From Xylanibacter muris (GTDB taxonomy: Bacteria > Bacteroidota > Bacteroidia > Bacteroidales > Bacteroidaceae), in the NCBI RefSeq assembly GCF_013166605.1, contig NZ_JABKKF010000001.1, positions 434,001-498,000 of the forward strand: a stretch of DNA of 64,000 bases, read 5' to 3'. The first letter of the stretch is position 1. Each line of letters begins with the position of its first letter. Shown here piece after piece: positions 1 to 8,579 of this stretch. A model generated the notes under the pieces. That model ran no database searches. It worked only from the letters and a program-made list of their open reading frames with translations, and had not been told where the DNA came from. The position numbers and the translations under genes were made by a program.

Positions 1-2951
1 GGTATGCCTATTCCTTCGTCCCTTACCTCCAATACGGCAACGTTCTTCTCCATTGTGAGTGAGACCGTTACGTTCCCGTTTTCTTTATTATACTTTATAG
101 CGTTTGATATGAGGTTATATATTATCTTGTCTATTTTGTCTATGTCAAACCATCCTTCTTTTTGCCGTACATTCTCTGTGTTTACAATGAGTTTCTGGCC
201 GCGCGCACTTGCCATGGGACGGATGTTTTCACATTCCTTCGCTATGAATCCGGCCAGATTGCCTTTGCTCACTTTCAGCTTGAGTTGTCCGGCCTGTGAC
301 TTTCTTATTTCCAATATCTGTCTTAACAGCCGTGTCATTCTGTCAATGTTGTTGCGTATCAGGCTGTAGTCACTGCCGAGTTGCGGAACTTTCACCTTCA
401 TTTCATCCACTGCCGCCGCAATGACAGTGAGCGGTGTCAGAAGCTCATGCGTTATGTTTGTGAATATGACAGCCATCTGCAGGCGGTTTTTCGTCTTAAG
501 ATGTCTTTTATACCATTCTATGCCGGCGAACACGGCTCCTGCGATTATTATAAGATATATGGTATACGCCCACCATGTCATATACCATGGCGGCATCACT
601 CTTATTGTTATGCCGTATGGAAGTTGCTGCCAATGTCCGAAACTGTCTGACGCTTTCAGCCGGAATGTGTATGTGCCGGATGGAAGGTTCTCATATTGTG
701 CGCTGTGCTGTTGCGCGTCGCAGTAATTATATTCCTGGTCATATCCGTCCAATATGTATGCGTATTTGTTCTGTTCCTGATTAAAATAAGTAAGCAGGGA
801 GAAATCGAGCGTGAATTTTCCAACGGTTGACGGTATGTTTATTCTGCGTGTGAATACCGGCATGTCGGTTGAGATGGTTTCCCTTAATTTCCTGTCCAGT
901 TGTGCCAGTGCGGTGTTGTTTATGATTATGTCCGATATAATCAGTTTGGGTTTCCAGTTGCTTACATATCCTGCCAGGTTCTTGGGCGAGAAAGCCACGA
1001 TGCCGCTTTTACAGCCAAAAAGCAGCATTGAGTCGTGTTTGAAGCACATGTATGGATTGAACAGCCGGTGTCCCAGTCCGTCGTTGTTGGCATAGCTGGC
1101 CACCTCCGGCCTGTTGGCATGTCCGTTGTTGTCGAAAGACAATTTTATTATGGAATTGTTGTTTGTCAGCCATAGGTTTCCTTCGTTGTCCTCGTTGATT
1201 GTCCGGATTCCGTCCTCACCGATGTGGTATTCTCTGTTTTTAGGTTCAAAGCGGTCATTCTTTCTGTCATACAGAAACAGACCACCGCTGTTTGATATGG
1301 CCCATAGACGTTTGCGGGAGTCTTCGAAGCATTGCCGTGCCTCACCTGAGGCAAACTGTCCGTTTTCAGGATGATAGTGGCGGAACTGCATGGCCTGTGG
1401 TTTCGCGGAGTTGCCGCTTACGCGTATTATGCCTTCATTTTCCGTTGCTATCCATATATTTCCGTCGCTGTCTTCGGTGATTCCCCTTGCATCGCAGTTT
1501 GTGAAATCGTCTGTGCCGTCTTTCATTTTCAGTACGATGCCTCCTCCTTTGGCAAAAGCTATGCTGACGGCTGAACGTTGCCCTATCCATACATTTCCGT
1601 TGCTTTGTCTGTATAAAGTGTTCACATAGTCGTCTTTGATAAACCCGGGAGAGTTGTCGTGGTTCATTATATATGCTTTCCCGTTTTTACTGTATGTCAG
1701 TACTCCATAGCTCCGGCTTGCCATCCAAATGTCGCCTTGGGCGGTTTTTGTTATGGATGAGATACCGGCCTTTACTATCTGCTTGAAGCCCCCGTCTCCG
1801 TTAAGTCCGGGAATGTCGTTGTCATACAGGGTCTTGCCGGTATTCCTGTCGTGTAGTGCGATCCCGTATGGGTTTAGTCCAAGCCATAGCTTTGTTCCGT
1901 CATCTGTGTATATTGTCTCGATATGGCTTATATTTCTGTTTCCTTGGGGTTCCAACTGCCACGAATCATACATTGGCGGCATTGCGTACATAGGTACGAT
2001 ACCGTCGTTCATTGTTCCTATGTATATATGTCCGGCACCGTCGGTGGCCATGCTGTTGCAAAACTTATACGTGTCTTTGTTTATGAATTTCGTGTCGGTC
2101 CTTTCGTCATAGATGCTGACACCGTCCCGTCCGCAAGTGTATATTGTGCCGGATGTCTTGTCTTCAAGGATATCGTGTATGGTGTTGAAGTCGCATCTGT
2201 CATTGTTGAATCTGTGCACTTTGGGAGAAGATATGTCTTCCGGATGTTCCAGCATTTCTATGCCGTATCCCCATGTGCCTATCCAAAGCCGCTGTTTGCT
2301 GTCCATTAGTAACTTGTAGGCGGAGTTCATATTGTTGGTCTGAGGATACTGCTCCATCCTGTCGCTTCCCTTTCTTAATCGTAGCAGTCCGGTAATCCAT
2401 GTGCCTATATACAATGTTCCGTGGCTGTCTTCGGTTATTGATTTGACACTGTATTCCTTGTTGTAGCGGTATGTGTGGAAACTGTCGCTGTGTTTGTCAT
2501 AGCGTGTCAGTCCGCCGTCTGTGCCTATCCACACTGTGCCGTTGCTTGATGTGAACAGTGTGTAGATAATACGCTGGTTGTTTTTGGGAAGGTGGTAGGT
2601 GGTGAAAGTGCCTTTGCGCCTGTTCATCTTTGCCAGGCCGTCGCGTGTGCCGATCCATATATTGTTGTCGTGGTCTTCGGTAAGCGACATTACGTAATTG
2701 TTCGGAAGTATGCCTGGAGAATAGGCGTCCGACTTGTATGTACGGAAGTTGTAACCGTCATACGAGATAAGTCCGGAACATGAGCCAATCCACATCATAC
2801 CGTCATTGTCGAGAAACACGCATCCGGCCTCGTCTGTATCGAATGCGGAGATCTGTATTGGTAATGTTATCTGATGTTTTGTGCCGTGCGCTGTGGCTGT
2901 CACTGCGAGCAACAGGACTGTCAGCGCAATATATATGTATGATTTTCTCAT
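1..2951 (-). CDS. Hybrid two-component system sensor (HTCS), N-terminal part, cut by window edge
   Basis: One-protein sensor/regulator of glycan utilization, expected in the inner membrane with a periplasmic sensor. Translation from the ATG at 2951 gives a signal peptide (about residues 1-22), then repeated propeller signatures such as MMWIGSCSGL, NNIWIGTRDGL and QRLWIGTWGYG (about 25-690), a Y_Y_Y domain (about 700-775), one membrane segment (about 787-807) and a HisKA box FTNITHELLTPLTVI with the phospho-acceptor at His835. The N box (NLISNAIKYNKENG) and the start of the G1 box (DEGIGI) follow, and the frame then leaves the window. The receiver and AraC-type DNA-binding domains expected from the family (roughly 400 more residues) would lie outside. 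The usual HELRTPL has Leu in place of Arg. It is divergent from the GH43 gene and probably controls the locus to its right. Confidence 0.93.
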   Translation of the reverse strand, partial: MRKSYIYIALTVLLLAVTATAHGTKHQITLPIQISAFDTDEAGCVFLDNDGMMWIGSCSGLISYDGYNFRTYKSDAYSPGILPNNYVMSLTEDHDNNIWIGTRDGLAKMNRRKGTFTTYHLPKNNQRIIYTLFTSSNGTVWIGTDGGLTRYDKHSDSFHTYRYNKEYSVKSITEDSHGTLYIGTWITGLLRLRKGSDRMEQYPQTNNMNSAYKLLMDSKQRLWIGTWGYGIEMLEHPEDISSPKVHRFNNDRCDFNTIHDILEDKTSGTIYTCGRDGVSIYDERTDTKFINKDTYKFCNSMATDGAGHIYIGTMNDGIVPMYAMPPMYDSWQLEPQGNRNISHIETIYTDDGTKLWLGLNPYGIALHDRNTGKTLYDNDIPGLNGDGGFKQIVKAGISSITKTAQGDIWMASRSYGVLTYSKNGKAYIMNHDNSPGFIKDDYVNTLYRQSNGNVWIGQRSAVSIAFAKGGGIVLKMKDGTDDFTNCDARGITEDSDGNIWIATENEGIIRVSGNSAKPQAMQFRHYHPENGQFASGEARQCFEDSRKRLWAISNSGGLFLYDRKNDRFEPKNREYHIGEDGIRTINEDNEGNLWLTNNNSIIKLSFDNNGHANRPEVASYANNDGLGHRLFNPYMCFKHDSMLLFGCKSGIVAFSPKNLAGYVSNWKPKLIISDIIINNTALAQLDRKLRETISTDMPVFTRRINIPSTVGKFTLDFSLLTYFNQEQNKYAYILDGYDQEYNYCDAQQHSAQYENLPSGTYTFRLKASDSFGHWQQLPYGITIRVMPPWYMTWWAYTIYLIIIAGAVFAGIEWYKRHLKTKNRLQMAVIFTNITHELLTPLTVIAAAVDEMKVKVPQLGSDYSLIRNNIDRMTRLLRQILEIRKSQAGQLKLKVSKGNLAGFIAKECENIRPMASARGQKLIVNTENVRQKEGWFDIDKIDKIIYNLISNAIKYNKENGNVTVSLTMEKNVAVLEVRDEGIGI

Positions 2952-2972
2952 ATTTTAAGTAATAGATATTTG

Positions 2973-3002
2973 CAAAGGTAATATAATTAAATATAATACA
3001 AA
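2973..3002 (-). promoter_or_regulatory. Putative promoter of the HTCS gene
   Basis: On the minus strand a TACCTTTG -7 box (2980-2973) sits 18 nt after a TTTG -33 box (3002-2999), matching the Bacteroidetes TTTG/TAnnTTTG pattern. The -7 box ends about 20 nt before the start codon. The 2952-3255 gap is AT-rich and holds this promoter plus the divergent promoter and repeats listed next. Confidence 0.5.
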
Positions 3003-3077
3003 ATAAATAAGTCCTTTTTTTGAGGCTCTTGTCCCGAACTCACTATTTATAAGCGGAAAGGATATGGTATACGTTAT

Positions 3078-3110
3078 AATTAACGATTTGTTTCACATTA
3101 ATAACGATAA
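3078..3110 (+). promoter_or_regulatory. Direct repeats, 21-bp period; candidate activator (HTCS) operator
   Basis: TAACGAT occurs at 3081-3087 and again at 3102-3108, exactly 21 bp apart, within the related strings TTAACGAT and ATAACGATAA. The repeat ends 7 bp before the putative -33 box of the GH43 gene. AraC-type regulators, the output domain class of HTCS proteins, bind direct half-sites spaced by about two helical turns. A similar AATAAYGATAA pair lies at 4517-4550. The binding role is inferred. Confidence 0.4.
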
Positions 3111-3117
3111 GTTTACT

Positions 3118-3145
3118 TTTGGCGGTTTACATTGTAATACTTTTG
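3118..3145 (+). promoter_or_regulatory. Putative promoter of the GH43 gene
   Basis: A TACTTTTG -7 box (3138-3145) follows a TTTG (3118-3121) after 16 nt. That is shorter than the usual 19-23, so the -33 assignment is weak and would fit an activator-dependent promoter. It implies a leader of roughly 100 nt before the start codon. Confidence 0.4.
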
Positions 3146-3255
3146 TGCCTCCAAACAATATGTTTGTTTCCGGGAGTGTATGGAAATCAGGAAATCGGTA
3201 CGTTCTTTTGTGCCTTTTCCCCTTGTATGGATATATAATGATAGACTGACAAAAT

Positions 3256-4413
3256 ATGAACTTAAAACCAATGAAGCGAGAATTTATTGTATTGTTGTGG
3301 CTCATGGCTGTCTTGCCGTGTTTTTCTGTCGGGAATATGACCATAAGGCCCGGACAAATATGGAAAGACAACCGTGGAATACATATCAATGCGCACGGTG
3401 GAGGAGTGATAAACCATAACGGAACGTATTATTGGTATGGCGAGCACAAGGCCGATACTACTTCATCGGCAATGGTCGGTGTGACGTGCTATTCATCGAA
3501 GAATCTTGTTGATTGGGTTTATGAGGGGGTGGCTCTTCCTGTTGTCGATGAAGAAGGACATGATATTGAGCGCGGATGCATCCTTGAGCGTCCTAAAGTC
3601 ATATATAATAAGGTTACCGGCCGGTTTGTCATGTGGTTTCATCTTGAACTGAAGGGGCGCGGTTATGCGGAGGCACGTTATGGAGTGGCCGTCAGCGACA
3701 CGCCTGTGGGGCCGTTCAAGTTTCTGCGGTCGGGTAGGGTCAATCCCGGTTTGTGGCCTTCGGACATGTCGCAGGCCTCACGTGCTGCGGCAGATACACT
3801 TGATGCGGGCAATTATAAGGAATGGTGGACACCGGCATGGCGTGAAGCCATTGTCAACGGTCTTTTTCTGAAGCGTGACATGCATGCCCATGACGGACAT
3901 CCGGCAGGACAGATGGCACGTGATATGACGTTATATGTCGACAGTGACGATTGTGCATATCATATCTACTCATCGGAGGATAACCTTACTCTTCATGTGG
4001 CGGAGCTTACTGCCGATTATACTGCGCATACAGGGCGTTATGTGCGTGTCGCTCCGGGCGGAATGAATGAGGCTCCGGCAATCTTCAGGAAAGATGGAAA
4101 GTATTGGATGATAACGTCCGGATGCACAGGATGGGAACCCAATGAGGCCCGTATGTTCTCGGCGGACAATATTCTTGGTCCTTGGACACAACATCCGAAT
4201 CCCTGTGTGGGTCCCGGAGCAGGCAAGACTTTCGGCGGGCAAAGCACTTATGTGCTTCCTGTGGGCGACGGTTTTGTTTTTATGGCGGATATATGGAGGC
4301 CCGGGCATCCGAGCGATGCCCGTTACGTATGGTTGCCGATAGAGTTTGAGCACGGTCTTCCGGTTGTGCGTTGGAGGGATGAATGGACACCTGTTGAATA
4401 TGGATTCAAATAG
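3256..4413 (+). CDS. Secreted GH43 family enzyme, exo-beta-1,3-galactanase-like
   Basis: Probable exo-acting glycosidase of the five-bladed propeller GH43 family. A signal peptide covers about residues 1-26; ATGs at 3256 and 3271 are both possible starts. The mature protein opens with the block INAHGGGVINHNGTYYWYGE, which I associate with galactan-active GH43 subfamilies (24/34). Glu272 in NEAPAIF is the likely general acid. Gln329 in FGGQST sits where subfamily-24 exo-beta-1,3-galactanases are reported to use Gln rather than an Asp base. The length of 385 residues is normal for a single-domain enzyme, and it lacks the C-terminal tail of its neighbours. Divergent from the HTCS gene, it probably trims the beta-1,3-galactan backbone of arabinogalactan. 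Subfamily and substrate are inferred from motifs only; an arabinofuranosidase or galactofuranosidase is the main alternative. Confidence 0.8.
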   Translation: MNLKPMKREFIVLLWLMAVLPCFSVGNMTIRPGQIWKDNRGIHINAHGGGVINHNGTYYWYGEHKADTTSSAMVGVTCYSSKNLVDWVYEGVALPVVDEEGHDIERGCILERPKVIYNKVTGRFVMWFHLELKGRGYAEARYGVAVSDTPVGPFKFLRSGRVNPGLWPSDMSQASRAAADTLDAGNYKEWWTPAWREAIVNGLFLKRDMHAHDGHPAGQMARDMTLYVDSDDCAYHIYSSEDNLTLHVAELTADYTAHTGRYVRVAPGGMNEAPAIFRKDGKYWMITSGCTGWEPNEARMFSADNILGPWTQHPNPCVGPGAGKTFGGQSTYVLPVGDGFVFMADIWRPGHPSDARYVWLPIEFEHGLPVVRWRDEWTPVEYGFK

Positions 4414-4881
4414 GGGGTGTCTGCTATAACATTTGTCTCACTTTATTGTCTGTATGGCTCATGTTTGTGTGTGGAATAACATATAAAACCCATTAAAAAC
4501 ACGGGAATATGTCCTGAAATAATGATAATGCGCCATAAAATAATGATAATTTTCCTGTAAAAAGGTCTTTGCTTGATAATTTCGCAATCAAAAAACAAAA
4601 ATAGCGATAAGCCAAATAAAATAAGTAATAATAATGACATATATGATGATTATCAACTTTTCATTACCTGAATCTTGGCATGATTATATGCCAAAGATGA
4701 TTGACGGGAGGGTATAGATAAAAGATGAATGTAATCTTGCTCCCAATATGACTGATTTTTGTCTTCGGATAATGACAGTCTCACAAATGTAGAATGAATG
4801 TGTATTAATTTACACCTATTATATAGAAGACTAACTTTAGAACATTAACAACAATTTTTATAACAACTAAAATCTACATCT
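4414..4881 (+). other. AT-rich 468-bp intergenic region
   Basis: No coding potential is convincing here. It holds the 13-bp direct repeat pair (4517-4550), a weaker related string AATAGCGATAA (4600-4610), and a long AT-rich leader. A TAACTTTA string near 4831 could be the -7 box of the next gene. No clear terminator for the GH43 gene was seen. Confidence 0.5.
4517..4550 (+). promoter_or_regulatory. Perfect 13-bp direct repeat, 21-bp period; candidate HTCS operator
   Basis: AAATAATGATAAT occurs at 4517-4529 and 4538-4550, a period of exactly 21 bp. The core AATAAYGATAA also appears at 3100-3110, upstream of the GH43 gene. The shared core and identical period at two sites beside a regulator gene suggest a common AraC-type binding site. 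It lies about 330 bp upstream of the next start codon, so its promoter target is uncertain. Confidence 0.4.
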
Positions 4882-7800
4882 ATGTATTTTGGAAAAAAAT
4901 TACTTTTAGCAACGGCGCTTACGTTGACTTCGCTAAGCGCAGGTGCAGAGATTGTTGACGGTGTGCGTCAGCCGCCTTTGTACCCACAGGTTACGAAGAC
5001 AGACTTGCAGTTCGACAAGTCGCTTCTGCTCTTTAACAAGGCTTCCGGATTCTTTTGCGGTGCAAACGATTGGAAGACACGTGCCAGTGTTTCCGAAAAC
5101 GGCTATAGGGTGTTTGTGAGCAAGCATCTTGATGCCGAGGGCGCATGGGACGGAAAGACAGTTGTCCTTAAGGATTCTGTCGAGAGAAACGGCAGCGGTG
5201 TATTGGTGAACACCATCCTGATGGTATGGGCCGCAGAGGACGGTGCATCATGGGTTGACTGGAACGGCCAGGCCGATACACTTTGGACCATCACTCCTGT
5301 AGGCGACAACTGGCGCATCTCGGCCAGCAGTGCTAATCCGGTATGTAACACTCCCGACACCTATTATGGCACTCAGAAAGGTAATCCCGATGAGACAAGG
5401 CTGTTCTGGAACCTTGCTCTCGACAAGGCTAATGCAGACTGGTATTTTGTAGACCCTGCGGTGTTTGCCACAGAGAAAGAGGCTTTTGAGGCCGCTATGC
5501 CTGCATATAAGGAGGCAGTGGAAATATATAAGGTGGCTCAGATTCTCAAGGCCCTTCTCGACGCAGCTGAGGCCGGAGGCGTTGATGTGGCCGCGCAAAA
5601 GGCTGTTTATCTGAATGAGAGTGCAACCAAAGAAGAGCTTGAGGCCGCCATTCAGGCAGTGAAGGACGCCATGGCTTCTGCGGAGGAAAACACGGTGACG
5701 GCTGATAATCCTGTTGACAAGACTGCTCTTATTGTCAATCCAAGTTACGATAACAATAATAATGACGGTTGGAGTGGCGATAAACCCGGCTTCCAGACAC
5801 ATACTGATGCCGAGTTCTATCAAAAGAAGTTTGACACCTATCAGAAGATCGGAACCGCTCCTAAGGGAGTATATGCACTTAGTGTTCAGGCATTCTACCG
5901 CTCCGGATGGGCTGCTGATGCTTATAGGAACTATAAGGACATGACCGGTTATGATGCAAAACTTTATGCTGTCAATGGCACCGACACGGTTTTGGCAAAC
6001 GTCGTTAACCCGTTCTCCGAGGCTCTTACCGAACCAAAGGGTATGAATGAAAGTTCTGTTGAAGACGGAGGCGTTACTTATTATGTACCTAACGATATGG
6101 AGACTGCAGAAGCTTACTTCATGGACGGTCTTTATAATAATAAGGTGTTCTTTGCTTCGGAAGACGGTACAATGACTATCGGTATGTATAAGAAGAATGG
6201 CGACCAGCCTGCCGGTAACTGGGTGCTGTACGATAACTGGGGCCTGAAATATTATGGTAATGGCGCAGACGCCTATACACTGTGGCTCACAGAAGTGAAG
6301 AATGCGGCCAAAGACTATTCCGCTCTTTCTGATGAGGTACTTGTTACCGTAGGTATGGTTGAGGCATATCAGAATGTTATCTCGGGTTTTGTTACAGCGT
6401 CCAATAAGGCAGAGGTCCTTGCAGCCATTGCAAAGATCAATGAAGAGGAAGCAAAAATAGAAGCCAACATCGCCGCATGGAAAGAATATCAGGAAGCAAT
6501 TGTCAAGGGTAAGAAGATTGCTAACGATGAGTCTATCATCGGTCAGGACAAGAATGACCTTGCCGATTATCTGGATCTTGAAAGTGAAGACATTCTCGCT
6601 GCCCTTACTCTTACTACAGAAGAGGTCGAGGCAGAGACACAGAAGTTGCTTGCCATGATAGAGGCTGCTATAAAGAACGGTATCACTCCCGGTACAGACG
6701 TTACAGACAAGTATCTTGTAAACGCAGACTTTGAGGTTAAGGACAAAGGATGGACTGTAAAGAAAGCAAGCGGCGGTGCTGTTGCTTACGGAGGTTCTTC
6801 TACAAACCAGTGCTTCGAGGCATGGAATAATGCAGACTTTGATGTATATCAGGAAGTAAGCAGCGCTCCTGTCGGTGTATACGAAATATCCGTTCAGGGA
6901 TTCTATCGTTACATGCGTGGTGCTAACGCATATAATGCATATTTGGATGAGACAGCTCCGAATGATGCTGTGAACATTTATGTGAATAACAGGAATGCAC
7001 ATTTCAAGAGCGTGTTCGACGAGAAAGTTGAGAACGGACAGCTTTACGAAGTGACAAAGGATAATCCTCCGTTTGTAGATCCGGATGAAGCATATTGGTA
7101 TCCGAACGATATGACAAACGGTAGTATCGCATTTGCCAACGGTATGTATAAGGCCACATCATTCGGTGTCGTTGCCAATGCAGGTGACGTTCTCCGTATC
7201 GGTGTTAAGGGTGCTACCAACCAGCAGGGCGACAGCTGGGCTATTTGGGATAACTTCAAGATGGTGTACAGAGGTACTGACGCAGAGGTTGTTAAACCGC
7301 TTCTTTCCGATGTTATTGCAGATCTTCAGACTACAATATCTGCAGGTAAGTCTGTAGGCAAGTCTGTTCTTGCAAATGCGAATACTGTTCTTGCCGCTGC
7401 GAATGAGGCTTTGAACGGCTCTGACGGCAAGGCAATGTTCCAGGCTTTGTGCGATGTGCTGGCTGCTGACGAGGCTATGAAGGCATCTGCCGCTCTCTTT
7501 GCAAATCTGAGTGCAAAGGCTGAGGAACTCAATGCGGCATATATATTGTCAGATGCTTCAGAGGCCACTAAGGCAGAAGCGTCAGCCCTGTTCTTTGAGA
7601 TTGCCGACGGTATTGCATCCGGAGCATTTGAGGACGAGGATGTGCCCGGTCTTATTGAGAAAGTTGATGCCCTGCTTATTAAGCTCGCTATTCCTGCAGA
7701 CGCGGCCAACGCTTCCGATGATAACCCTGTAGACCTGACAAAACTTATCAAGACTCCGGGCTTCGACGACGGTCAGGGTGCTAACTCTGTTGCCGGATGG

Positions 7801-8481
7801 GAAGGAACTGAAGGTTATAACTTTGGTAATGACGATACTCAGAAGGCAGCTCTTGCTCTTGAGTTCTACGAGAAGATCTTCAATATCAACCAGACTATAA
7901 CAGGTCTTCCAAACGGTACATATAAGGTTGCAGTATCTGCATACTACCGTTTTGGAAGTACAGACAACGACTATGCAGCTTATAAAGAGTCTACTATCGG
8001 CAATGCATTCCTTTATACAGTAGCCGGAGGCGATTCAATTTTAGTTCCTGTATGTCTGCTTGCTTCTGGTGCGCTTGAAGATATGGGTATTTCCGGTACT
8101 ACAAATATTTCCGGTACGGAATTGTATGTTCCTAATGACATGGTTTCTGCCACATCTTATTTCACAGACCTCAATGCTTATAATAATGAAATTATCGTGA
8201 AGGTCACCGATAACAAGCTTACTATCGGTATCAGAAAGGATGTGAAGGTTGGTTCAGACTGGGTGATCATGGACGGCTGGACACTTACATATTACGGTGA
8301 GAATAGTACTAAGGTACCTACAGTCGACATTGAAGGCGTAAGCAATAATACAGAGCCCGCAAATGTTGAGATATTCAACTTGAACGGTATCAAGATGAAC
8401 AGCTTCATCAAGGGTGTGAACATCGTCAAGATTACATCTGCAGACGGAAGTGTAACTATTAAGAAAGTAAACGTAAACTAA
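4882..8481 (+). CDS. Large secreted modular protein with three copies of a beta-sandwich-like module
   Basis: No enzyme family is recognised. A signal peptide (about 1-22) is followed by an N-terminal globular region (about 24-195) and helical, Ala/Glu-rich linkers (about 200-270, 460-600, 800-945) of FIVAR-like character. Three copies of one module lie at about 275-459, 604-798 and 947-1140. Each starts near a D-x-T-x-L/Y-I/L-x-N motif and carries an FYR motif, a YxPNDM motif and a closing W-x-x-x-D-x-W/F-x-x-x-Y. Related single copies end the GH51-GH43 protein and the HExxH protein downstream. A C-terminal tail (about 1148-1199, VEIFNLNGIKMNSF onward) resembles type 9 secretion sorting domains. 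A carbohydrate-binding or surface-scaffold role is the best guess. A terminator follows, so it may be a separate transcript. Confidence 0.85.
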   Translation: MYFGKKLLLATALTLTSLSAGAEIVDGVRQPPLYPQVTKTDLQFDKSLLLFNKASGFFCGANDWKTRASVSENGYRVFVSKHLDAEGAWDGKTVVLKDSVERNGSGVLVNTILMVWAAEDGASWVDWNGQADTLWTITPVGDNWRISASSANPVCNTPDTYYGTQKGNPDETRLFWNLALDKANADWYFVDPAVFATEKEAFEAAMPAYKEAVEIYKVAQILKALLDAAEAGGVDVAAQKAVYLNESATKEELEAAIQAVKDAMASAEENTVTADNPVDKTALIVNPSYDNNNNDGWSGDKPGFQTHTDAEFYQKKFDTYQKIGTAPKGVYALSVQAFYRSGWAADAYRNYKDMTGYDAKLYAVNGTDTVLANVVNPFSEALTEPKGMNESSVEDGGVTYYVPNDMETAEAYFMDGLYNNKVFFASEDGTMTIGMYKKNGDQPAGNWVLYDNWGLKYYGNGADAYTLWLTEVKNAAKDYSALSDEVLVTVGMVEAYQNVISGFVTASNKAEVLAAIAKINEEEAKIEANIAAWKEYQEAIVKGKKIANDESIIGQDKNDLADYLDLESEDILAALTLTTEEVEAETQKLLAMIEAAIKNGITPGTDVTDKYLVNADFEVKDKGWTVKKASGGAVAYGGSSTNQCFEAWNNADFDVYQEVSSAPVGVYEISVQGFYRYMRGANAYNAYLDETAPNDAVNIYVNNRNAHFKSVFDEKVENGQLYEVTKDNPPFVDPDEAYWYPNDMTNGSIAFANGMYKATSFGVVANAGDVLRIGVKGATNQQGDSWAIWDNFKMVYRGTDAEVVKPLLSDVIADLQTTISAGKSVGKSVLANANTVLAAANEALNGSDGKAMFQALCDVLAADEAMKASAALFANLSAKAEELNAAYILSDASEATKAEASALFFEIADGIASGAFEDEDVPGLIEKVDALLIKLAIPADAANASDDNPVDLTKLIKTPGFDDGQGANSVAGWEGTEGYNFGNDDTQKAALALEFYEKIFNINQTITGLPNGTYKVAVSAYYRFGSTDNDYAAYKESTIGNAFLYTVAGGDSILVPVCLLASGALEDMGISGTTNISGTELYVPNDMVSATSYFTDLNAYNNEIIVKVTDNKLTIGIRKDVKVGSDWVIMDGWTLTYYGENSTKVPTVDIEGVSNNTEPANVEIFNLNGIKMNSFIKGVNIVKITSADGSVTIKKVNVN

Positions 8482-8503
8482 GTCTTTATGACTGAAATTT
8501 AAT

Positions 8504-8542
8504 AAAGTAGGAGGCGGATAAACCTTTCCGCCCCTACTTTTT
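8504..8542 (+). terminator. Rho-independent terminator
   Basis: AAAGTAGGAGGCGG (8504-8517) pairs with CCGCCCCTACTTT (8528-8540) with one mismatch and ends in a T run. It separates the modular protein gene from the GH51 gene only 38 bp later, so downstream expression needs read-through or a nearby promoter. Confidence 0.8.
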
Positions 8543-8579
8543 AAACTAACAATAATTTATTATCTACGTAAAACCTGAA

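Noticed and set aside
5248-7002. 584-codon open frame on the minus strand opposite the modular protein gene
   Set aside because: It lies wholly antisense to a gene with a signal peptide and three repeated modules, and its translation is Cys/Ile/Val-rich without any family motif; it is a codon-bias shadow.
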